Under the pieces are notes generated by a model that did not search any database, was not told where the DNA came from, and worked only from the letters and a program-made list of their open reading frames with translations. A DNA stretch of 9,823 bases from an uncultured Collinsella sp. (GTDB taxonomy: Bacteria; Actinomycetota; Coriobacteriia; Coriobacteriales; Coriobacteriaceae), in NCBI GenBank assembly GCA_902494685.1, contig CABUUE010000043.1, positions 1-9,823 on the forward strand, written 5' to 3'. Below are positions 1 through 7,988 of this stretch, piece by piece. How positions within the stretch are numbered: the first letter of the stretch is position 1; every line of letters begins with the position of its first letter. The position numbers and the translations under genes are program-made.

Positions 1-68
1 TCGATTGGGACAGGCAGGCGTTCGAGGCCGAGCGCAAATTTGATTCTAAAAAACACCTTGCCAAATAG
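1..68 (+). CDS. C-terminal end of an unidentified protein (5' partial)
   Basis: The frame starting at base 3 is open from the window edge to a TAG at 66-68. It encodes a charged, helix-like tail (DWDRQAFEAERKFDSKKHL, then AK). The stop lies 13 bases before the first arm of a strong inverted repeat, the usual distance between a gene end and its terminator, which supports this frame over the other open one. Too little is present to name the protein. It converges on nifJ. Confidence 0.5.
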   Translation, partial: DWDRQAFEAERKFDSKKHLAK

Positions 69-81
69 GAGCGTCAGGACG

Positions 82-122
82 AAAGAACCCCCGCCGCGCG
101 TAGTGCACAGCGGGGGTTCTTT
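82..122. terminator. Bidirectional rho-independent terminator between the left partial gene and nifJ
   Basis: Arms at 82-94 and 110-122 are perfectly complementary over 13 bp (AAAGAACCCCCGC against GCGGGGGTTCTTT) with a 15-base loop. The GC-rich core is flanked by A on one side and T on the other, so it can work in both directions. It lies 13 bases after the left partial gene and about 52 bases after the nifJ stop on the other strand. Confidence 0.85.
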
Positions 123-174
123 CATGTCCGAGGACGTCCGCGAAGGTCAGCCCTCAGATCCTGCGGTGGGAGAC

Positions 175-3714
<3,540 letters not shown>

Positions 3715-4134
3715 ATACCCCTCTCCTCTCATATAGGTATACAGGCCCCGGCGATCGCCGGGATGTTGGCGTGATGGGATTTACGCTGTTGCTTCCAATC
3801 ATCTGGCAGGCAGGCTCAGCAGCAGGTACGTGGCGTGGAGAGAAGACATGCCGAGGCGAGGGACAGCTGATGCGCCCCACAGACCCGACCGCCCGTCTTG
3901 CACATGACCGAGCGCCGCAAAGGCCGCATGCCGGATGCTCCCGGGCACGCCCCGGCGATGGGAAGCGCCCGCAACGGAAATCCGCATGCGGGTTTATTGT
4001 ACCCCGCCGTTAAGTGTAATTTCGACAAATATAGGCGGGCGGTAAAGGTTTACCTCGGGTGACCGCCAAAGGCCAGAATGGTCCCTCCATCCCCGGACGA
4101 CTGGCTCTGACGCGCCAAGGAGTGTCCCCAAGTA
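3715..4134 (-). promoter_or_regulatory. Long nifJ upstream/leader region without a convincing gene
   Basis: About 420 bases between nifJ and the repeats next to the FHA gene. Short open frames exist on both strands, but they lack ribosome binding sites and recognisable protein sequence. On the minus strand the best -10-like hexamer is TACAAT (plus-strand 3996-4001), preceded by an AT-rich stretch reading TTGTCGAAATTACAC and lacking a good -35 box. If used, it would give a leader of about 280 bases, rich in short GC inverted repeats such as CCCGCA/TGCGGG just downstream. No known riboswitch was recognised. The promoter position is a guess. Confidence 0.3.
3747..3762. repeat. Perfect 16-bp palindrome in front of nifJ
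   Basis: CCCGGCGATCGCCGGG is self-complementary over all 16 bases. It lies 32 bases upstream of the nifJ ATG and about 15-20 bases upstream of the ribosome binding site. In RNA it would form a 6-bp GC stem with a GATC tetraloop. In DNA it could be a dimeric repressor site. Neither role is demonstrated. Confidence 0.6.
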
Positions 4135-4158
4135 CCGGCAGGAAAGGAACGTCCCTAA
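4117..4158. repeat. Two imperfect 15-bp direct repeats, 27 bases apart
   Basis: AAGGAGTGTCCCCAA (4117-4131) and AAGGAACGTCCCTAA (4144-4158) match at 12 of 15 positions, and all three differences are transitions. A weaker GGTCCCT match occurs near 4080. The second copy lies inside the loop of the inverted repeat next to the FHA stop codon. This could be a dispersed intergenic repeat or a tandem binding site. Confidence 0.45.
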
Positions 4159-4165
4159 CTGCCGG
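4135..4165 (-). terminator. Inverted repeat directly after the FHA gene, possible terminator
   Basis: CCGGCAG (4135-4141) pairs perfectly with CTGCCGG (4159-4165) around a 17-base loop. On the minus strand the hairpin starts at the base after the FHA stop codon. No T-run follows (TACTTGG on the minus strand), so it is a weak terminator candidate and could instead be part of a repeat element. Confidence 0.35.
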
Positions 4166-4639
4166 CTAGAGGGCGCCGAGCAGGATGGCGTAGGTGGTGG
4201 ATTCGCCGAGTTTGAGCTCGTCGCCGGGGTTGAGCTGGGCGGAGCGGCCGGGCTCTACTTGAATACACACACTCGTGGCCCCGTTTACCACCACGGTGCC
4301 GTTAGTGGACGACAGGTCCTCGACAAACCATGCGCCAGACTCGTCGCACCAGATATGGGCATGGCGGGCCGAGACGTCGTCGGTGATGCCGCCCTCCCCC
4401 GTTGCCAGCGCGCCGATCTCAACGCCTTCCTCACTCGGCTGAATCCAGCGCGGGACGCTCACCACGTAGCCGTTTTGCACGCACAGCAGTCCCAGCGGAT
4501 GCGCCGGCGCGACCTCGTGCTCGCCCGCGACCGAAGATGTGCTCAGCGAGCGCGGCGTCGACGTGTCGCCGCCACGGGTCGCATGAGCGCGGCGGCTCGC
4601 CCGACTTGGAACTAAGGCGGGCGTGAGAGCAAACGGCAT
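4166..4639 (-). CDS. FHA-domain protein, possibly 5'-truncated
   Basis: A 157-residue protein. Residues 1-50 are a low-complexity Arg/Ser/Ala/Thr-rich stretch, and residues about 72-155 form a forkhead-associated domain, a phosphothreonine-binding module usually paired with Ser/Thr kinases. Visible motifs are EIGALA (a variant of the usual IGR start), SARHAHI at 90-96 (conserved Ser, Arg and His), LSSTNGT at 109-115, and PGDELKLGESTTY before the last strand. No membrane segment is seen. ATG at 4639 is the only upstream start before an in-frame TGA, but no ribosome binding site precedes it. The N-terminal part may therefore not be native, or the gene may be the remnant of a longer FHA protein. 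Another possibility is an internal GTG start at about residue 54 (VQNGYVVS). No kinase or phosphatase gene is in the window, so the partner is unknown. Confidence 0.72.
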   Translation of the reverse strand: MPFALTPALVPSRASRRAHATRGGDTSTPRSLSTSSVAGEHEVAPAHPLGLLCVQNGYVVSVPRWIQPSEEGVEIGALATGEGGITDDVSARHAHIWCDESGAWFVEDLSSTNGTVVVNGATSVCIQVEPGRSAQLNPGDELKLGESTTYAILLGAL

Positions 4640-5155
4640 AGGGAACGAATCTTGCGGATGTACTCCTCGACGTCAGGCAGGTAAGCCCCACGAAGTCACC
4701 GGGGAGGCCCAAGCGGCCCGGCACCACTTCCAGATTCTGACCAGGGCGAGTCGTTCGCCGGTGGCTGAAGGCTCGCTCCCACCCAAAAGGGGAGATTCGC
4801 GTTGTTCCCCAATCGCTCTCGCATCTTTCATTTTGCTCGAGGTGGGCTATGAAAACTTTCCTGGTGAAAGGCGGCGATTGGTTTCCTTTCTTTCTAGAGG
4901 AGCGCGCCTGTAATCTGTTTTCATCCTAAATCAAGTTAAGATCGGACCTTCCAGAGGCAAGTCGACTCAAACTGCGAGGCTCCATGTTGGAATAAAGAGC
5001 GCTGTCGAAGTGCCAACAACACAAAGCTTGCCAGTCTCAAATAGAACCTTTTGGGAGTCCGATTGGGCCGCACACCGAATCCCCGCTGGTGGTTTTTTAT
5101 AGCTGCGCGACAATAAACAAGGTTAGTGCCAGTCCAGCATGAAATTGAGGAACGT
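4640..5155. other. Gene-poor junction between GC-rich and AT-richer DNA
   Basis: About 515 bases with no convincing full gene. On the minus strand, 4612-4695 holds a stop-bounded frame without a start codon that contains a protein-like piece (YLPDVEEYIRKIRSLCRL). It overlaps the FHA start in another frame and could be the decayed end of another gene. Around 4790 the sequence turns visibly AT-richer and stays so through the radical SAM genes. The region just before the maturase (about 5040-5125) must hold its promoter, but I see no clear -35/-10 pair there, only an AT-rich TTTTTTATAG stretch at 5094-5103. The one usable small ORF is listed separately. Confidence 0.5.
4849..4929 (+). CDS. Possible 26-residue peptide with a good ribosome binding site
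   Basis: An ATG at 4849 follows GAGGTGGG (4839-4846), with GAGG ending 6 bases before the start. The frame encodes MKTFLVKGGDWFPFFLEERA followed by CNLFSS and a TAA at 4927-4929. It has one cysteine and an aromatic patch (DWFPFF). It matches no family that I recognise. It lies on the maturase strand, about 225 bases upstream of it, and could be a leader peptide, an additional peptide substrate, or the 5' remnant of a lost gene. It could also be chance, because the region around it is degenerate. Confidence 0.3.
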   Translation: MKTFLVKGGDWFPFFLEERACNLFSS

Positions 5156-6514
5156 ATGCATTTTTTCTCAGTAAGTGATCGTCGTTACTGCTTCGATGAG
5201 GTCACTCGCAATTGCTTTCAGGTTGACCAAGCATCAGAAGATGCGCTTCGCATATTTGAAGCATCGGGAAGAACGGTCAACTCGAAGTTGCTAACAAAGT
5301 CACTTGCTGCGAAAGGCTACGACCAAACGACCATAGCAGAACTTGAAGACGACATTGATGAGTATCAACGATTGTCTGAGCGGACTTTCTTAACAAAAGA
5401 CACGCCTCGAAAACTTAGATCCATCGAACTCCACGTTTCACATGCATGCAACCTTGGTTGTAGTTACTGTTTTGCCGGTAAAGGAGATTATGGAACGTCT
5501 CCTCTGCTGATGACAGACGAGATAGCCTTCAAGGCGGTCGACTACCTCGTCGCAAGTTCATCGGAAAACGAAACGCTTGCGATCGTCTTTTTTGGTGGGG
5601 AACCCATGATTAACGAGCCGCTGATATGGAAAACGGTCGACTATTCAAAAAGAATATACCCCAATAGAAACTTTACCTATTCTATTACGACCAACGGAAC
5701 GCTTTTGAATGACACTGCTGTGAATTCTTTCAAGGAGCACGGGTTTTCTGTTCTGATTAGTCTCGATGGTACAGGATGCAAGCACGATGCATCGCGCCCG
5801 TACAAGACGGGAGGCGGCTCTTTCTCCGATATCGACAAAAACGTTCGTCGTTTTTCCGAGTCGTTCCCCTTCGGCGCAAGAGCGACCTTAACAAATAATA
5901 ACTGTAACCTTGTTGAAGACTATCTTCAGTTTAAAGAGATGGGCTTCAGAAGGATTTACTTCTCGCCCGTGAGCTCATTCGATGAGAATATCAAACTCGA
6001 CGAACACTCATTAAACAAAATCAGGGCGGGCCTAATAGATTTGGCGGATCAATATCTCAAACAGATTGATCAAGGGGAAAAGCCCTTGTTTAGAACATTG
6101 AAAACTGCAGTCGATTTGATTATGAGCAACAGGATCGCCTTTGTCGGATGCGGGGCTGGCAGGCGTTTTATTTCCGTGACTCCCGAAGGGGACGTATACC
6201 CCTGTCACAGGTTTGTCGGGATGATGCGATTCAAAATGGGCAACATCGTCACCGGAATTGACGAAACTAGGTATATTGAAAACTGGAGTCAGGGTGTCGA
6301 AAAAAGAATTGACTGTACGGACTGTTGGGCTCGGTCTTTCTGTGGTGGGGGCTGTAGCTGGGAGGCTGCAGACGAGCACGGCTACTTGCCCAAGAGTCTA
6401 CACCCTGCATCATGTGAATATAGAAAAATGTGCTACGAGATGGCTTTTGACCTTATTTCCCGCCACTCATCTTCGCAGGAGAAAAATCAACGAGAAGCTA
6501 CTGTATCGGAATAA
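5156..6514 (+). CDS. Radical SAM/SPASM peptide maturase (ranthipeptide-type, SCIFF-maturase/QhpD-like)
   Basis: A cytoplasmic iron-sulfur enzyme of 452 residues, predicted to install thioether bonds in the Cys-rich peptides encoded just downstream. Residues 1-80 resemble the PqqD-like RiPP recognition element of such maturases (HFFSVSDRRYCFDEVTRN, then VDQASEDAL), which would bind the peptide leader. The radical SAM core begins with CNLGCSYC, ligands Cys98, Cys102 and Cys105, followed by the SAM-binding FFGGEP at 145-150. The SPASM region has cysteines at 332, 350, 387, 390, 396, 400, 420 and 426, including CTDCWARSFCGGGC. That is enough for two auxiliary [4Fe-4S] clusters. I prefer ATG 5156 because GAGG lies 5 bases upstream and MHFF is a typical start. 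An in-frame GTG at 5126 would add ten residues. Codon use is much less GC-rich than in nifJ, suggesting acquisition by transfer. The exact subfamily is my inference from motifs. Confidence 0.93.
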   Translation: MHFFSVSDRRYCFDEVTRNCFQVDQASEDALRIFEASGRTVNSKLLTKSLAAKGYDQTTIAELEDDIDEYQRLSERTFLTKDTPRKLRSIELHVSHACNLGCSYCFAGKGDYGTSPLLMTDEIAFKAVDYLVASSSENETLAIVFFGGEPMINEPLIWKTVDYSKRIYPNRNFTYSITTNGTLLNDTAVNSFKEHGFSVLISLDGTGCKHDASRPYKTGGGSFSDIDKNVRRFSESFPFGARATLTNNNCNLVEDYLQFKEMGFRRIYFSPVSSFDENIKLDEHSLNKIRAGLIDLADQYLKQIDQGEKPLFRTLKTAVDLIMSNRIAFVGCGAGRRFISVTPEGDVYPCHRFVGMMRFKMGNIVTGIDETRYIENWSQGVEKRIDCTDCWARSFCGGGCSWEAADEHGYLPKSLHPASCEYRKMCYEMAFDLISRHSSSQEKNQREATVSE

Positions 6515-6684
6515 GCGGTTCAGCGCATTGCTGTCACCATTGTGGAGGTGTTCGTTCTTCTGATTACCGTCTGCAAAGCTTATTGCTACGTTCGCCGAAA
6601 CCATTCTAGAAATATGGTGAACTAGACATCTTGGTTTGTTATACACAATATTGAGGTTTTTTCTGCACTCAAAGGGAGGTAGTC

Positions 6685-6888
6685 GTGAAGCATATTCATC
6701 CGATTAATCCAGGAAGTAGCGACGAGGCAGGCGTGAAGCCGATGTCTTTTGACTGCCTCTTGGGCATTACTGACATCTGTACTGTTTATGATAAAGCAGA
6801 TGGCTGTGGTGCATACGATTACTGCGACTATGACATGGATGGCGGCAGCATCTGCGTTGTAGATCACTGTGGCATTGATCAAACGTAG
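6685..6888 (+). CDS. Cys/Asp-rich RiPP precursor peptide 1
   Basis: A 67-residue peptide starting at GTG, five bases after a strong AAAGGGAGGT ribosome binding site. The leader MKHIHPINPGSSDEAGVKP is nearly the same at its start as that of the next gene and has no cysteine. The core has six cysteines (24, 32, 41, 47, 57, 62) and is rich in Asp and Tyr. Cys32-Asp36 and Cys41-Asp45 are CX3D units. Cys47, Cys57 and Cys62 each have Asp three residues on (D50, D60, D65). No signal peptide or membrane segment is seen. The small size, clean leader/core split, duplication and position after a radical SAM/SPASM maturase mark it as the likely substrate. The 170-base gap from the maturase ends in an AT-rich stretch (6631-6660) that could allow separate, stronger transcription of the precursors. 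Likely a ranthipeptide precursor, with no exact family recognised. Confidence 0.85.
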   Translation: MKHIHPINPGSSDEAGVKPMSFDCLLGITDICTVYDKADGCGAYDYCDYDMDGGSICVVDHCGIDQT

Positions 6889-6918
6889 TCTCTAATTGGA
6901 TTAAGGTGAGGAGCTGTT

Positions 6919-7104
6919 ATGAAGCATATCCATCCTGTTGGTTCAAGTGGAAATGAAAATCCTCCCGTTGAGCCTTGTTGTCTTGGAGTTGATATATGCA
7001 ATTTTTACGACATCGCCGAGTGCCCTGTTGCGGATTGGTGCTATGTCGATAAAGAATCAAGCTGTGTTTTGCCAGCAGATTGGTGCGATCCAGTTGACGA
7101 GTAG
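6919..7104 (+). CDS. Cys/Asp-rich RiPP precursor peptide 2
   Basis: A 61-residue peptide starting at ATG 6919, 30 bases after precursor 1, with GTGAGGAG (6906-6913) as ribosome binding site. It shares MKHIHP with precursor 1, and 15 of 16 bases match between 6686-6701 and 6920-6935. The core has seven cysteines (20, 21, 27, 35, 41, 49, 56). Four fit CX3D: 21-25, 27-31, 35-39 and 56-60. Cys41 has Asp at +3 and Cys49 at +5. The best-conserved core segment is DICxxYD (DICTVYD in precursor 1, DICNFYD here), followed by A-[DE] and later by an Asp-aromatic-Cys step (DYC or DWC). The cores differ elsewhere, as in precursor families where one maturase acts on several substrates. The likely leader cut is around GSSG or after the VEP segment, but no protease is encoded nearby. 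Confidence 0.85.
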   Translation: MKHIHPVGSSGNENPPVEPCCLGVDICNFYDIAECPVADWCYVDKESSCVLPADWCDPVDE

Positions 7105-7183
7105 TTTTTGTGGCTAGAAACTATTTGATCCAATTCAGAATAAGATGGGAACAAATACCAAAATCTCGTGTCTGGGAGGAGTT

Positions 7184-7291
7184 ATGCCATTATTGCAAGG
7201 TCTCGTTGGATTAGCCTTTATACTTGCATTATATCTGGCACCTTTTTTACTTTTATTCTTCATTATTCGACTCTTTCTTCGGAAAAAATAG
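7184..7291 (+). CDS. 35-residue hydrophobic membrane peptide in the RiPP locus
   Basis: ATG 7184 follows GGGAGGAG (7174-7181), one of the best ribosome binding sites in the window. The frame ends at TAG 7289-7291. The product starts MPLLQGLVGLAFILALYLAP and continues with a Leu/Phe/Ile run, then ends in Arg-Lys residues (RLFLRKK). This is one transmembrane helix with a basic cytoplasmic tail, so the N-terminus is predicted outside. It follows the two precursors on the same strand and precedes the terminator, so it is probably the last gene of the unit. It could be an immunity or export helper peptide, or a small membrane toxin. I recognise no family. Confidence 0.6.
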   Translation: MPLLQGLVGLAFILALYLAPFLLLFFIIRLFLRKK

Positions 7292-7355
7292 GAGTATCAC
7301 GCAAACATTAGCGTAGCTTTCTTCCAATATGAGCCGAGCATTGGCAAGTGGAATA

Positions 7356-7406
7356 AGAAGCCCGACCGTTCGCCACATGAAAGTGATCGGACGGGCTTCT
7401 CTATTT
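7356..7406 (+). terminator. Rho-independent terminator closing the RiPP locus
   Basis: AGAAGCCCGACCG (7356-7368) pairs with CGGACGGGCTTCT (7388-7400), 12 of 13 bp with one A-A mismatch and a 19-base loop. CTATTT follows. It lies 64 bases after the hydrophobic-peptide gene. The T-run is short, but the stem is strong. It could also stop transcription arriving from the IS remnant on the other strand. Confidence 0.75.
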
Positions 7407-7494
7407 AACCCGGGCCGCCACCTATAGCGGCTTTCCAGGCGTATTCTCGGTGCAAAGCAATCGTCAGTTTAATCCTATGCGTTGATACCGCATT

Positions 7495-7620
7495 TCATTT
7501 GTTCGGCTCGAATTCTACGGCCTTGCAACCCTCGCACTCTCCGGCAAACGGATTGAACGCGAAGGCAGAGATGATGCGTGCGTGGACATCGAGGCTGCTG
7601 TAGGCAACATACTGGGGCAT
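7495..7620 (-). pseudogene. N-terminal remnant of an IS110-family transposase
   Basis: A 41-codon frame begins MPQYVAYSSLDVHARIISAF and ends at TGA. The opening block (YVAYSSLDVHA, then ISAFAFNPF and GE) resembles the start of IS110-family recombinases, where the Asp in LDVH is the first RuvC-like DEDD catalytic residue. Intact proteins of this family are around 300-450 residues, so nearly all of the catalytic domain and the whole C-terminal serine-containing domain are missing. After Gly-Glu the sequence (CEGCKAVEFEPNK) no longer looks like the family. The same frame stays open beyond the TGA for 29 more codons to a TAA at 7405-7407, but I do not recognise that stretch. A GGGGG run lies 3 bases before the ATG. 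Assignment rests on remembered family sequence, not on a search. Confidence 0.55.
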
Positions 7621-7988
7621 GGACCCCCGCTGCGCGTGGCATGTGGCCCGGCATATTCATTGCCGTCCAACCCCGTGTAGTTGCAGCAAAGGGCGGAACC
7701 TCAATGCTCAGCTCATATTGTCCGTGGGACACGAGAATCGTAAGTACACTTTGGTGCGATTCTCGCGCTGATACTGAGCCACCTGGAATAAGATACGTCG
7801 CGACAACACTTCACTTCACCTCTGTCTCGACAAGACGACGTAGACTAAAGTTTCCTTTAGTAAGAGAACGAGAACTATATCTGAAAGCGTTGCGATGGCG
7901 TGAAGGCACCGAGTCCGAACCGCCTGAATGCTACGTGCATCTGCATCGCTTTTTTGTTATCTCTGCCAGTTGGGTAGCACTACACTTG
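7621..7988. other. Non-coding region between IS110 remnant and ABC exporter, with two hairpins
   Basis: No convincing gene on either strand. CGAGAATCG (7732-7740) and CGATTCTCG (7757-7765) form a perfect 9-bp inverted repeat with a 16-base loop. ACTAAAG (7844-7850) and CTTTAGT (7855-7861) form a 7-bp hairpin with a TTTC loop. The first lies about 110 bases upstream of the transposase remnant, where IS110-group elements carry their non-coding left end. No clear terminator with a T-run follows the ABC gene on the minus strand. Confidence 0.4.
7732..7765. repeat. 9-bp inverted repeat upstream of the IS110 remnant
   Basis: Perfect 9-bp arms (CGAGAATCG / CGATTCTCG) with a 16-base loop. It could be part of the structured left end of the decayed IS110 element, or a terminator remnant. 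It has no T-run on either side. Confidence 0.5.

Noticed and set aside
3715..3732. ATG at 3730-3732 as the nifJ start
   Set aside because: It would make the ribosome binding site AGGAGAGGGG part of the coding sequence and shift the active-site residues away from the positions known in the family.
5088..5100. T-run after CCCCGCTGGTGG as a terminator or attenuator before the maturase
   Set aside because: Only a 4-bp CACC/GGTG stem can be drawn, too weak to call.
6542..6625. A 27-codon GTG frame with a hydrophobic start between maturase and precursor 1
   Set aside because: No ribosome binding site before the GTG, ordinary length for a chance frame, and no features linking it to the precursors.
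7475..7732. An 85-codon minus-strand frame
   Set aside because: The protein-like sequence at 7495-7620 is in a different frame, the IS110 remnant. This frame gives a Cys/Arg-rich translation typical of a shadow.
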